Below are positions 17,822-26,637 of a stretch of 64,000 bases of DNA, piece after piece. The stretch's first letter is position 1, and every line of letters begins with the position of its first letter. Position numbers and translations under genes: made by a program. This stretch comes from Candidatus Methanoliparum thermophilum (GTDB taxonomy: Archaea > Halobacteriota > Methanoliparia > Methanoliparales > Methanoliparaceae), in NCBI GenBank assembly GCA_004212075.1, contig RXIF01000010.1, positions 62,001-126,000 on the forward strand, in the 5' to 3' direction. A model generated the notes under the pieces. The model worked only from the letters and a program-made list of their open reading frames with translations. It was not told where the DNA came from and made no database searches.

Positions 17822-19186
17822 CTATCCTCCAAAATCTAATAGTTTTATATCCATAGTCTCCAAGTCTATTATTGGGAATTTTCCAACATCCGGCACAATG
17901 TTTCTTTCGTACTGAAAAGATGTTTGCTCCTGCCATCCACCAGTATTGAACAATAATGTACCCCTGTATTCTCCTATACCAAAAGTATGGACATGGCCAC
18001 AGTGTAATATGTTAGGGACATCATCTATCGTAAGAAAATCTTTTCCCGCCGGAGTCATAGGAACTTTACCATATGTGGGAGAAAGATGTCTCATTTTTAG
18101 CATCTGGATCATAGGAGAGATAGGATTTTTATAATCCGATCCAGAAAACTCTTGAATTAGATAATCTAAGGATCTACCATGATATGATAAGATACTTGTC
18201 TCATTTACGTATATGTAACATGGATTCCCAACAAACTTTATTCGTTCTCTCTTATCCAAAAAGAAATCTTGAATAAATTTAGGGAGAGGAGGCTGTGGTT
18301 CTGCCTGTCTAATCGCATCATGATTCCCTGGCAAGATAATTATCTCGATATCTTCGGGTATTTCGCTCAATAAAAAAGCGGCCTCTTTATATTGATCTAA
18401 AATATCCGTTATGTTCAGGCTTAATTCTTGGTTCGGGTATACTCCAATACCATCGACACAATCGCCCGCAATTATTATACAATCTAAATCTCCTGCGACT
18501 TCTTCGTCTTTTCTTATAAAATCTATAAACTTACTCCATTTTTTTGAGCTAAACATCTTGCTTCCCACATGTATATCCGATGTTAAGCCTACTTTTCCAC
18601 GAGATCGTGCTTTTTCTCTGTTTAATGGTATTTCTGGCCGATAAAATTCTTCTGAAATCAAAATTTTTTCATTAATAAATCCTCTTATCCCTATAACCTC
18701 ATCTAGTAATATATTTTCATTTTTAGTCTTTAAATCTTTCGAAAATAATACATTAATCGTACCTGTCTCATCTTCTATCGTTATAATCTTATTTCCATAC
18801 TTTGTATGATTGATATCTGATACTATCCCTACCACAAATACATGCCTACTTTCGTTATTCATGACATTCTTTATCGGTGTTACAGACAATCTCTTCTTAA
18901 AGATACTGCTAAGCCTTTCAAACCTATCAATAAAAAGATTAGAAAAGCCGGTATAACTCTCTTCAGCATAACATGTACTATATTTTACATTAATTCTATT
19001 ATTATACAAAAATTTGAGATGCCCGGGCATGATGACTGGAGCTGAAGAATCCATTTTGGAAGAGATATTATCTATAACCTGCCTTATCTTTTTATCATCT
19101 TTAAAATCTTTAATAAGGTTTAAAGCATCTTCATTTATAAGAAAACCTCTGTCAAGCACCAATTTAATTATTTCATCCTCATCCAT
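17822..19186 (-). CDS. polB: DNA polymerase D small subunit (DP1, exonuclease)
   Basis: The 454-residue proofreading subunit of PolD. After an N-terminal region and an OB-fold (about 110-185) comes a calcineurin-like phosphoesterase domain with SDIHVGS, AGDCVDG, LPGNHDA, YHGR and HCGHVHTFGIG, the Mre11-type two-metal ligand set for 3'-5' exonuclease activity. It ends in TAG and the DP2 start is 9 bp downstream, so the subunits are made from one transcript. Its promoter should lie in the short divergent gap with the signal peptidase gene. Confidence 0.97.
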   Translation of the reverse strand: MDEDEIIKLVLDRGFLINEDALNLIKDFKDDKKIRQVIDNISSKMDSSAPVIMPGHLKFLYNNRINVKYSTCYAEESYTGFSNLFIDRFERLSSIFKKRLSVTPIKNVMNNESRHVFVVGIVSDINHTKYGNKIITIEDETGTINVLFSKDLKTKNENILLDEVIGIRGFINEKILISEEFYRPEIPLNREKARSRGKVGLTSDIHVGSKMFSSKKWSKFIDFIRKDEEVAGDLDCIIIAGDCVDGIGVYPNQELSLNITDILDQYKEAAFLLSEIPEDIEIIILPGNHDAIRQAEPQPPLPKFIQDFFLDKRERIKFVGNPCYIYVNETSILSYHGRSLDYLIQEFSGSDYKNPISPMIQMLKMRHLSPTYGKVPMTPAGKDFLTIDDVPNILHCGHVHTFGIGEYRGTLLFNTGGWQEQTSFQYERNIVPDVGKFPIIDLETMDIKLLDFGG

Positions 19187-19222
19187 CTTATAGTTAAATT
19201 TTTATAACGAAAGGATATATAA

Positions 19223-19783
19223 ATGTTGATGAACCGACGAGGAGTCTTACCACGATCTATTATTGGTGTTATATTTTGTCTGCTCTTGATTTTTGGTATT
19301 TCTTATATCGCAACCGGTTTTGCCACCCCGTTTGTTGCAGTGCAAGGATCCAGTATGGAACCTCATATACATGAAGGGGATCTTATCATAATGATATCGA
19401 TAGATCGTTATGGAGATCCTATATCATATATAGATGGAAGAGAGATGGGTTATAAGATGTTTGGTGATTATGGTGATGTAATTATATATAGACCAAATGG
19501 AGATAACGACCAAGCACCAATAATCCATAGAGTAATTGCTTATCTTGAAGAGGGTGAAAGTTTGTTCATCAAGATAGATGGAGATATTTATGTATTCGAG
19601 GATATGCCTTATGATGGATATTTGACAAAAGGAGACAATAAAGCGACAAATCATATGCTTGATCAACCTTTTATCTCAAAACCTGTAAAAAAAGAGTGGA
19701 TTATTGGCAAAGCCAAATTTAGAATTCCTTATCTGGGTTATTTAAGTATAATACCTCGTGAAATTATATCAGATCTGTTTTAA
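19223..19783 (+). CDS. Archaeal signal peptidase I (S26B type)
   Basis: A 186-residue membrane protease with one N-terminal transmembrane helix (SIIGVIFCLLLIFGISYIAT) followed by GSSMEP, whose second Ser (Ser44) is the nucleophile. PIIHRVI carries the His that replaces lysine in archaeal/ER-type enzymes, and TKGDNKATN is the C-terminal conserved box. It cleaves signal peptides from secreted proteins such as the one at 1-597. ATG codons at 19223 and 19229 are both possible starts. It diverges from the PolD small subunit across 36 bp. Confidence 0.9.
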   Translation: MLMNRRGVLPRSIIGVIFCLLLIFGISYIATGFATPFVAVQGSSMEPHIHEGDLIIMISIDRYGDPISYIDGREMGYKMFGDYGDVIIYRPNGDNDQAPIIHRVIAYLEEGESLFIKIDGDIYVFEDMPYDGYLTKGDNKATNHMLDQPFISKPVKKEWIIGKAKFRIPYLGYLSIIPREIISDLF

Positions 19784-19873
19784 TTATGTCAAAGATATAA
19801 GTTATCCAGAAGAACGTGTTATCTATCGTAGATTATTCACTATGATCTTAAAAACGTACTTGCTGGATTAATA

Positions 19874-19893
19874 GAACGGATAAATTCCCGTTC
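19874..19893. terminator. Hairpin downstream of the signal peptidase gene
   Basis: GAACGG and CCGTTC form a 6-bp stem around an 8-base loop in the 221-bp gap before marC. No T-tract follows, so termination is only a guess. The same gap holds two near-identical 15-mers, TTGCTGGATTAATA at about 19860 and TTGCTGGATCAATA at 19990. Confidence 0.35.
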
Positions 19894-20004
19894 AGATGAT
19901 ACTAAAAATGTTAACTCCATTACCAAGAGGCGAATGGAATAGATTTGATATAGATTAGATAAATAATTAATAAATAGAAAAACATAGATTTGCTGGATCA
20001 ATAT

Positions 20005-20623
20005 ATGGATATAATAAACGAGTTTTTGTTGGCTTTTATCCCTCTCTTTATCGTAGTTGATCCATTTGCAGGATTAACTTTTTTTTTTAACGATATGCCC
20101 ACCAAACGAGCCTCAAAAAGTAAAAAACAGATTAATAAGACAATCTTGCACATTTGCTTTTATATTACTTGTTTTATTTGCTTTTTTAGGGAATATAATA
20201 CTTAATTTTTTAGGAATTTCTATATATGCACTTAAAATAACAGGAGGAATTTTGTTATTAGAGATAGGTATGAGTATGCTCTATAAAGGGGATAAATCAC
20301 TATTTCAAAAATCGTCTGAGGCACCTCCATCCTACCTAGATGATATCGCTATTGTACCATTAGGAACACCTATGTTGGCTGGACCTGGAGCTATATCTTT
20401 GGTGATTGTTCTTATGCAGACGACGCAATGGTATATAACGATAACAGCTATCGTCTTAACGATATTAATCGCTGCATTTATGTTCTATCTGGCTACTAAT
20501 ATATATAAATTGCTTGGAGAACGAGGAATACGTATATTAACTAGAGTATTAGGATTTTTAACCGCAGCATTGGCGATAGAGTATATGTTGTCTGGATTGA
20601 AGATGTGGATCGATACATGGTAG
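20005..20623 (+). pseudogene. MarC family integral membrane protein, disrupted by a one-base frameshift in a T10 run
   Basis: Frame 1 from ATG 20005 reads MDIINEFLLAFIPLFIVVDPFAGL and meets a run of ten T at 20079-20088. Removing one T gives one continuous 205-residue frame, through FAFILLVLFAFLGNIILNFL, LKITGGILLLEIGMSML and LGTPMLAGPGAIS to the TAG at 20623. That is the normal length and topology of the MarC/NAAT family of multi-pass membrane proteins, whose function is poorly defined. As written, frame 1 runs into unrelated sequence and stops at 20205. Because everything else is intact, a recent slippage, a phase-variable tract or a sequencing error are all likelier than old decay. Confidence 0.85.
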
Positions 20624-20664
20624 ATTACCAAGTTATATATACTAATATTGATAAAATGTAATCT

Positions 20665-21003
20665 ATGGATAAAGATGAACTATCAATAGAAATAAAAAAA
20701 TGGGCAGAAAAGATGAGAAAAGAGGGCAAGATGGAAAATCCAACAAAAGATCATAAAATAGCATTAGATGCCCTTCAAAACCCGTTAAGGAGAGATTTGT
20801 TAAAATTTATTGGTACGTCCAGTGGAAAAACCATAGATGAGATAACAAAAGAGTTTAAGATGGATCTTACGCAAACAAAGTACCATCTCGGTATGCTTGA
20901 AAAATCGTTATTTATTGAGCATAAGGATGATCTGTATATATTAACACCAAGAGGTAAAGGTTATATCAATGCTGTCGATTGGTGGGGTTATGATATAGAA
21001 TGA
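20665..21003 (+). CDS. ArsR-like winged-helix transcriptional regulator
   Basis: A 112-residue protein with a charged N-terminal helix and a winged helix: ALDALQNPLRRDLLKFIG, KTIDEITKEFKMDLTQTKYH (recognition helix) and LGMLEKSLFIEHKDDLYILT (wing). No metal-binding cysteine set is visible. It probably binds DNA as a dimer; targets are unknown. It follows marC by 41 bp on the same strand and ends convergent to the DUF2117 gene. Confidence 0.82.
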   Translation: MDKDELSIEIKKWAEKMRKEGKMENPTKDHKIALDALQNPLRRDLLKFIGTSSGKTIDEITKEFKMDLTQTKYHLGMLEKSLFIEHKDDLYILTPRGKGYINAVDWWGYDIE

Positions 21004-21041
21004 GATAATAAGCCAAAATTATAAACGATATTTACGGATAT

Positions 21042-22172
21042 CTATTCCATAAAAGTATAAAAATCCCTCATTGGAAGGCGTTTAATAAGTAAACCTTTAC
21101 ACTTTAATAACTCAGATATCCTCTCTTTGATATTATCAAAAGGTACGTTTATCAATCTTGATTCATTAAACAATTCGTTGAAGACGATCTTTCCTGCATC
21201 GTCATCCTTTTTAACGATAAAAACTTCTGACTCTTCGTGAACATGTACATTATTCAACAATTTGTCGCGATCCTGGTCTATTATTCCAATAACAGGAATT
21301 TTAAACCTATATGCAATATCGGATACTACAGAGGTGGTATCATCGCCAACACTTATCAATCCTTTACAATTTCTTATAATACTATATATATCATATCCGG
21401 CATGATCTAAAAAACCGATTCCCATTTGGTTAAGATCTTTCTGATCCAAAACTCTCGGATGGTAGTACATATCATAATCTCTTAAAGATTTAGTCGTATC
21501 TATTTTTATTTTATCCAACTCGATACGCATATTACTTAATTTTTCTAAAGACTCTTTTTTAGGCGATAAATTCTTAATCTCGACTATCTTTCCTCCTTTC
21601 TCTACAATGATAACATCATCGGAGATTGCTCTACCTACATTTATCCCATTGATCAGGACGAAATCACCTGGTTCGACAGCCAAAACTTTTCTAAATGTTT
21701 CCTCTCCGACTTTCCATAATACTTTACCAAACTCTGGTGGATCTTTTATAATTAGAGAAAAATTGGTAACGAGTTCTTTTATTACATTATCTATATCCTT
21801 TTTATCATGATTTATAAACCATGGAATTAAAAGACTGCTAGAAAACTCTATCTGAATTAAAGAGAGAGTGGACGGTATATCTGCCCTATTTATGACATGC
21901 CAGCAGTAAGCAAGACCACTATTAGGGTTCTTAGAATAAGTAGCGATTATAACAAGATCGTTCTTTTTTGCAAGTTTGGATATGCACAAAGATGATCTTA
22001 AATTTTCTACATGCACAATATCTTCCAAAAAATTGTCAAAACATGCGGTAGAACCCATAGGTCCGTTTACTAATGCTTCTAATCTACCAAGAGATGCTGA
22101 AAATTTTATTAAATCTTTTGCTAAACCCTTATCAAATATCTTCGAACCATGAAAGAATATACCGATATTCAT
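21042..22172 (-). CDS. DUF2117 family archaeal protein
   Basis: A 376-residue soluble protein. The N-terminus, IGIFFHGSKIFDKGLAKDLI, and VNGPMGSTACFD match my memory of DUF2117, an archaeal family of unknown function. A central stretch, EPGDFVLINGINVGRAISDD, looks like a nucleotide- or ligand-binding fold. The C-terminal part has LISVGDDTTSVVSDIAYRFK and IPVIGIIDQDRDK, reminiscent of a Rossmann-like or TOPRIM-like pocket. It lies 35 bp downstream of tRNA-Pro on the same strand. The family name rests on recall. Confidence 0.7.
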   Translation of the reverse strand: MNIGIFFHGSKIFDKGLAKDLIKFSASLGRLEALVNGPMGSTACFDNFLEDIVHVENLRSSLCISKLAKKNDLVIIATYSKNPNSGLAYCWHVINRADIPSTLSLIQIEFSSSLLIPWFINHDKKDIDNVIKELVTNFSLIIKDPPEFGKVLWKVGEETFRKVLAVEPGDFVLINGINVGRAISDDVIIVEKGGKIVEIKNLSPKKESLEKLSNMRIELDKIKIDTTKSLRDYDMYYHPRVLDQKDLNQMGIGFLDHAGYDIYSIIRNCKGLISVGDDTTSVVSDIAYRFKIPVIGIIDQDRDKLLNNVHVHEESEVFIVKKDDDAGKIVFNELFNESRLINVPFDNIKERISELLKCKGLLIKRLPMRDFYTFME

Positions 22173-22207
22173 CTTATATTAAAAATAATTATAAAATCTT
22201 TAATTTA

Positions 22208-22282
22208 TGGGGTAGGGCAGATTCGAACTGCCGTCCGAGCGTCCCAAACGCCCGAGGATCGACCAGGCTACCCTACTACCCC
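22208..22282 (-). tRNA. tRNA-Pro (anticodon TGG)
   Basis: The minus strand folds into a cloverleaf. The acceptor GGGGTAG pairs with CTACCCC and is followed by discriminator A at 22208. The D-arm is GGGTAGCCTGGTCGATCCT. The anticodon stem GGGCG/CGCTC encloses loop TTTGGGA, which gives anticodon TGG with G37. The T-arm is GGCAG-TTCGAAT-CTGCC. No CCA is encoded and there is no intron. The 5' end lies one base after the stop codon of the upstream regulator gene. Confidence 0.96.
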
Positions 22283-22283
22283 A

Positions 22284-22817
22284 TTAAAACCGTGCTATCT
22301 TCCTAGCAACCACTTTTATTGCATTATGAATACTTTCATGAGGTACTATCGTAGCGATAGGTATCGAGACGATCTTTTCAATGGTTGGACTTATTATAGG
22401 CGCACATACCAATCCTGCTGCCCCGTCTCTCTCCGCCTTTATTGCAGATATGATAGCATCTTCCATCGTGAAGGCTGCATATTCCCTTATTTTATAAGTA
22501 ACATCGTTGATAGTAATCCCGTCCATTATTGCCTCGTCTAATACCGATCTTGCAGCAATCACCGCGATGAACTTTCCTTTTTGTGTTTTGCTTTTTTCTA
22601 AAGCAAAACAGATCTTTTGCAACGTCTTAATACTCGGTTTTCTCTCTCCTGACAGTATCTTATATAAAGTACTGGCAGATGTCTCAGATATCTTGCTGAA
22701 TTCTAAGATGCTATTATACTTTTCTTTTATTATACTATTTAAAGTATTTCTAAACTCCTCATCGGATATAATAATACTCCTTAAAAGTCTATCGATATCA
22801 TCCATTATATCATCCAT
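22284..22817 (-). CDS. Archaeal helix-turn-helix transcriptional regulator with C-terminal effector-like domain
   Basis: Taken from the ATG at 22817, the protein has 177 residues; an in-frame TTG at 22838 would add seven. Residues 30-80 form a Cro/XRE-type helix-turn-helix (EFSKISETSASTLYKILSGE, RKPSIKTLQKICFAL). The remaining part (KFIAVIAARSVLDEAI, AAFTMEDAIISAIKAERDGA, then PIISPTIEKIVSIP) looks like a small ligand-binding domain. It is divergent from the NitT/TauT-type transporter operon, so local regulation is plausible but not shown. Its stop is one base from tRNA-Pro. Confidence 0.78.
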   Translation of the reverse strand: MDDIMDDIDRLLRSIIISDEEFRNTLNSIIKEKYNSILEFSKISETSASTLYKILSGERKPSIKTLQKICFALEKSKTQKGKFIAVIAARSVLDEAIMDGITINDVTYKIREYAAFTMEDAIISAIKAERDGAAGLVCAPIISPTIEKIVSIPIATIVPHESIHNAIKVVARKIARF

Positions 22818-22904
22818 TATTACATATAATCTGTACAACTAGTATTAAAAGATATCTAAAAATAACACAATGAGATAATAAAATAGTATAAACATCAAAA
22901 ATTA

Positions 22905-22917
22905 TATATTATATAAA
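22905..22917 (+). promoter_or_regulatory. TATA box of the ABC transporter operon
   Basis: An AT-only stretch with TATATTATATAAAC about 20-28 bp before the substrate-binding-protein ATG at 22934. At that spacing the transcript would be leaderless or nearly so. It lies in the divergent gap shared with the HTH regulator. Confidence 0.45.
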
Positions 22918-22933
22918 CTATTAAACAACAAGC

Positions 22934-23953
22934 ATGAATATGAATAAAAAATTGATATTATCGTTAGCTATAATAGCCGTAGTATCTCTTATATTAATCT
23001 TTTTATTAATTGGTTTGCAACCGGACAAAAAGACTGAGATAGTTATAGGCTACCAACCTAGCACACATCATGCAGCATTAATGGTAGCAGCAGAAAAAGG
23101 TTGGTGGGAAGATGATTTAAAACAGTTTGGTATAGAGAGCATCGAATTTAAAAAATTTGCATCAGGTCCGCCAGAGATGGAAGCATTACAATATGGTAAA
23201 ATAGATGCTGCATACACAGGATCAGCACCTGTTGTATCACATCTATACGAAGGAATGGATGCAAAAATTGTAGCTGCAGTGCAGATACAAGGATCTGGAT
23301 TGGTCGTTCGTTCTGAATTAGCAGAAAATTATACCGGACCGGAATCATTGAGAGGTATGGTTATAGCAACTTATCCACCAGGATCGATACAGTATACTAT
23401 TCTTACAAAATGGTTGTCAGATAATGGATTGAATCTAAATAAGGATGTTATAATAAAAGATATGGGTCCTGCTGAGGCAGTCTCGGCACTTATATATGGA
23501 CATATAGATGCTGTCTTTCTTCCATCACCACATCCTGAGATAGCAGAAAAACAGGGTGCTGGAAAAGTGGTAGAATGGTCGGGCGATATGTGGCCCGGTC
23601 ATGCGTGCTGCTGTCTTGCAGTATCGGAAGAATTAATAAAAAATGATTCGGAAATCGTAGAACAGATCGTAAAAACACACATTAGGGCTACAGAATATGT
23701 AAAAGACCATCCAGAAGAAGTTGCTGGTATTATAGCTAAATGGATTGGAACGGATGAAGATGTTGTGTTACAGTCTATACGAGAGAGTGATATGGAATGG
23801 ATATATGATCCATATAAACAGGTAGAATCGGTAGAAAAGTATGCAGAAGTAATTTATAATTTAAATAGGGATCGATACGAGCGAAGAGGATACAGTTTGT
23901 TAAAAGAGCATGATATTTTTGATTTTAGATTCTATGACAATATGACAAGGTAA
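22934..23953 (+). CDS. NitT/TauT-type ABC transporter substrate-binding protein
   Basis: A 339-residue extracytoplasmic binding protein. An N-terminal hydrophobic helix (LILSLAIIAVVSLILIFLLI) lacks a lipobox cysteine, so it acts as a membrane anchor. The mature part has the SsuA/ThiY-like fold: IVIGYQPSTHHAALMVAAEK, ASGPPEMEALQYGKIDAAYT, and DMGPAEAVSALIYGHIDAVF. The family carries nitrate, sulfonates, taurine or thiamine precursors. A sulfonate is an attractive guess in a coenzyme M-using archaeon but is not shown. ATG 22940 is an alternative start. Confidence 0.9.
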   Translation: MNMNKKLILSLAIIAVVSLILIFLLIGLQPDKKTEIVIGYQPSTHHAALMVAAEKGWWEDDLKQFGIESIEFKKFASGPPEMEALQYGKIDAAYTGSAPVVSHLYEGMDAKIVAAVQIQGSGLVVRSELAENYTGPESLRGMVIATYPPGSIQYTILTKWLSDNGLNLNKDVIIKDMGPAEAVSALIYGHIDAVFLPSPHPEIAEKQGAGKVVEWSGDMWPGHACCCLAVSEELIKNDSEIVEQIVKTHIRATEYVKDHPEEVAGIIAKWIGTDEDVVLQSIRESDMEWIYDPYKQVESVEKYAEVIYNLNRDRYERRGYSLLKEHDIFDFRFYDNMTR

Positions 23954-23963
23954 TTGATAAAAA

Positions 23964-24740
23964 ATGATGGGGAAGATGAGAAAAAAATGGGTATGGCTAA
24001 TACCACTGATCATAGCAATCATTCTCTGGGAAGTTATAGCAATTATCATAAACGATCCAAGTCTACTCCCTAGATTTTCAATGGTTATCATCTCTTTCTA
24101 TGAGCTTGCCATTAAAGGTTATCTGCATCCGGATATATCAATGAGTCTATACCATTTTGGTATTGGATTACTGGCAGCATTTTGTGTAGGTGTTCCGTTA
24201 GGTATTTTAATGGGTTGGTTTAAAAAGATATTTATATTATTAGATCCGGTAGTTGAGTTAATAAGACCTATTCCTCCTTTGGCATGGATACCTTTAATTA
24301 TTGCATGGATTGGTCTAACTCACCATGCAGCAGGGTTTATTATATTCATAGGAGCGCTTTTTCCTATAATGATCTCTACTTATACTGGAATCAAGGATAC
24401 ACCAAAAGTATTGATAGATACAGGTAAAGTCTTAGGATGTACAACAGATCTTAAAATGATAAGATATATCGCTCTTCCCTATTCTCTACCATCGATCGCT
24501 ACCGGAACAAAGATGGGAATGGGAGTAGGATGGATGTGTGTAGTTGCAGCCGAGATGTTTGGAGTCAGTGAGAGCGGGCTTGGGTATAGATTGTTTTCAG
24601 AGTTTTATCAATGGAACCAGCTTGATTATGTCATAGCTTATATGCTACTAATAGGGATTATTGCTCTTATTTTAGATCGTTTATTCAGATATTTTGTAGA
24701 GGATAAACTCTTTAAATGGAAAAAAGGGATCGTGAAGTGA
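23964..24740 (+). CDS. ABC transporter permease (NitT/TauT/SsuC type)
   Basis: A 258-residue permease with about six transmembrane helices. The inner-membrane coupling loop is GALFPIMISTYTGIKDTPKV followed by LIDTGKVLGCTTDLKM and IALPYSLPSIATG, the EAA-type motif that docks on the ATPase. RPIPPLAWIPLIIAWIGLT is strongly conserved in the SsuC/TauC group. It starts 10 bp after the binding-protein gene and ends 5 bp before the ATPase gene. Together the three make a complete importer. Confidence 0.92.
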   Translation: MMGKMRKKWVWLIPLIIAIILWEVIAIIINDPSLLPRFSMVIISFYELAIKGYLHPDISMSLYHFGIGLLAAFCVGVPLGILMGWFKKIFILLDPVVELIRPIPPLAWIPLIIAWIGLTHHAAGFIIFIGALFPIMISTYTGIKDTPKVLIDTGKVLGCTTDLKMIRYIALPYSLPSIATGTKMGMGVGWMCVVAAEMFGVSESGLGYRLFSEFYQWNQLDYVIAYMLLIGIIALILDRLFRYFVEDKLFKWKKGIVK

Positions 24741-24745
24741 GGTAG

Positions 24746-25510
24746 ATGAGTAGATATCTTGTACTGGATAAAGTAACAAAGATATACGATTCGAATAATG
24801 AAAAAGTCCATTCTTTAATCGATATTTCTTTAGAAGTAGAACCTAACGAGTTTTTATGTGTTATCGGTCCTTCTGGATGTGGTAAGACAACATTATTGCG
24901 ATTGATTGCCGGTTTAGATACTCCGACTACTGGGAAGATCATGCTTGACGGAATGAATATTGATGGTCCATCCCCCGAGAGAGGTATGGTATTTCAAGAG
25001 TTTTCTCTATTTCCATGGCGGAATGTCTTAAAGAACGTAGAGTTCGGATTAGAGATTCTCGGATTTGAAAACAAGAGAGAGATTGCAGAGCATTATTTAA
25101 GCCTTGTCGGATTGAACAAAGTAAAAAACAAATATCCTTATGAACTTTCAGGTGGAATGAAACAAAGAGTAGCGATAGCAAGATCTATCGCAACGAATCC
25201 ATCTATATTATTGATGGATGAACCTTTTGGTTCTTTAGATGCCCAGACGAGAAATATTATACAGGATGAGTTATTAAAAATATGGGAGATAGAAAAAAAG
25301 ACTGTCATCTTCGTAACGCATAGCGTTGATGAGGCACTTTACTTGGCAGATAGGATTATAATCATGTCTAGAAGCCCGGGAAGGATTATAGAAGAGATAA
25401 AAGTAGATGTGAAACGACCAAGGGAGAGGACGGATCCGACAATCGTCAAAGAGAGATACAGAATATTAAAATTACTCGGTGTAGAGATCAAAAAGATTGC
25501 AAATGTTTAA
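24746..25510 (+). CDS. ABC transporter ATP-binding protein (NitT/TauT/SsuB type)
   Basis: A 254-residue ABC ATPase with Walker A GPSGCGKTT near residue 40, Q-loop VFQEFSLFPWR, signature ELSGGMKQR, Walker B SILLMDEPFGSLDA and H-loop VIFVTHSVDEAL. FPWR and SLDAQTR are typical of the SsuB/TauB subgroup. It energises the importer encoded by the two preceding genes. GTGAGGTAG just before the ATG supplies the ribosome site within the operon. Confidence 0.95.
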   Translation: MSRYLVLDKVTKIYDSNNEKVHSLIDISLEVEPNEFLCVIGPSGCGKTTLLRLIAGLDTPTTGKIMLDGMNIDGPSPERGMVFQEFSLFPWRNVLKNVEFGLEILGFENKREIAEHYLSLVGLNKVKNKYPYELSGGMKQRVAIARSIATNPSILLMDEPFGSLDAQTRNIIQDELLKIWEIEKKTVIFVTHSVDEALYLADRIIIMSRSPGRIIEEIKVDVKRPRERTDPTIVKERYRILKLLGVEIKKIANV

Positions 25511-25531
25511 AAATAGTAGTAATTTTATAAT

Positions 25532-26569
25532 ATGAGATCTATGAATAATAGAACGATCTGGTGGAATTATTCTGTAAACTGTATCGAGATGATAGATCAG
25601 ACGAAACTACCATTAAAATTAGATATAATAAAATGTTTAACTATAGATTCTCTGATAGATGCAATAAAATCTTTGTCTATAAGAGGAGCACCTGCATTAG
25701 GGGCAGCTGGTGGATATGGTGTAGCTTTGTCATCATTTTCGTATGATGGGGCGAATGTAGAAGAATTAAAAAATATATTGATATCTGACTCTTTAAAGAT
25801 AAAGAACTCCAGACCTACAGCTATAAATCTCTCTTGGGGTGTAGATAGAGTATTAAACAAAATTTTAAGAGAAAAGAAGATAGAGGAGATAAGAAAGGAT
25901 GCTTTAAACGAGGCTGAAAGGATAGCCGATGAAGATATCGTAATAAACAAGATGATAGGAAGGAATGGTGCCGCCTTGTTGGAGGATGGGGATACGGTAT
26001 TGACCCATTGTAATGCGGGTAGGCTCGCATGTGTCGGATGGGGGACTGCTTTGGGTATCGTTAGAAGTGCTGTAGAGATGGGTAAGGATATAAAAGTTGT
26101 TGCATGCGAAACAAGACCTTTAAACCAAGGAGGTCGATTGACTACATGGGAATTAATGAATGATGGGATAGATGTGAGATTGATCACGGATTCTACTGCA
26201 GGAATGGTAATGCGAAAAAAGATGGTAGATAAAGTGATAGTAGGTGCTGATAGGATTACAAAAGATGGTGTATTCAATAAGATCGGTACATATACCCATG
26301 CTGTATTGGCAAAGGAGAATGGTATTCCTTTTTATGTAGCCGTTCCATTATCAACATTCGATAGGAGTAAAAGGGAGGAAGAAGTAATCATAGAAGAACG
26401 AGATGCGGATGAATTAAGGATGATCAACGGGAGTTATATAGCACCGAAAGATGTTAAAGTATTCAACCCAGCGTTTGATTTTACCCCCATTAAATATGTC
26501 AAGGCGCTGATAACTGAAAAAGGCGTATTCAATACGTGTAAACTTGTTGATATTATTAAAAACGATTGA
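25532..26569 (+). CDS. mtnA: S-methyl-5-thioribose-1-phosphate isomerase (MtnA-like aldose-ketose isomerase)
   Basis: A 345-residue member of the eIF2B-like sugar-phosphate isomerase family. Diagnostic segments are SIRGAPALGAAGGYG, THCNAGRLACVGWGTALG (catalytic Cys), CETRPLNQGGRLTTWEL, and VIVGADRITKDGVFNKIGTY (catalytic Asp). It converts 5-methylthioribose-1-phosphate to the ribulose form in methionine salvage. Archaeal paralogues acting on ribose-1,5-bisphosphate are related, but this N-terminus (RTIWWNYSVNCIEMIDQ) fits the MtnA type. It starts 21 bp after the ABC operon; ATG 25544 is also possible. Confidence 0.9.
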   Translation: MRSMNNRTIWWNYSVNCIEMIDQTKLPLKLDIIKCLTIDSLIDAIKSLSIRGAPALGAAGGYGVALSSFSYDGANVEELKNILISDSLKIKNSRPTAINLSWGVDRVLNKILREKKIEEIRKDALNEAERIADEDIVINKMIGRNGAALLEDGDTVLTHCNAGRLACVGWGTALGIVRSAVEMGKDIKVVACETRPLNQGGRLTTWELMNDGIDVRLITDSTAGMVMRKKMVDKVIVGADRITKDGVFNKIGTYTHAVLAKENGIPFYVAVPLSTFDRSKREEEVIIEERDADELRMINGSYIAPKDVKVFNPAFDFTPIKYVKALITEKGVFNTCKLVDIIKND

Positions 26570-26637
26570 TAGGTTATGCAGAATACCAAAAAAATAAAAA
26601 AGATTTAATAATTTTAAATTTTAAAGATTAAATCTGT

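Noticed and set aside
19208-19222. CGAAAGG plus TATATAA as the promoter of the signal peptidase gene
   Set aside because: Normal archaeal spacing would place the transcript start about 20 bp downstream of the ATG at 19223, with no good later start codon.
25597-26277. A 226-codon minus-strand frame
   Set aside because: It is the exact antisense of mtnA, which has clear catalytic motifs; the antisense product is a Ser/Thr/Phe-rich artefact.
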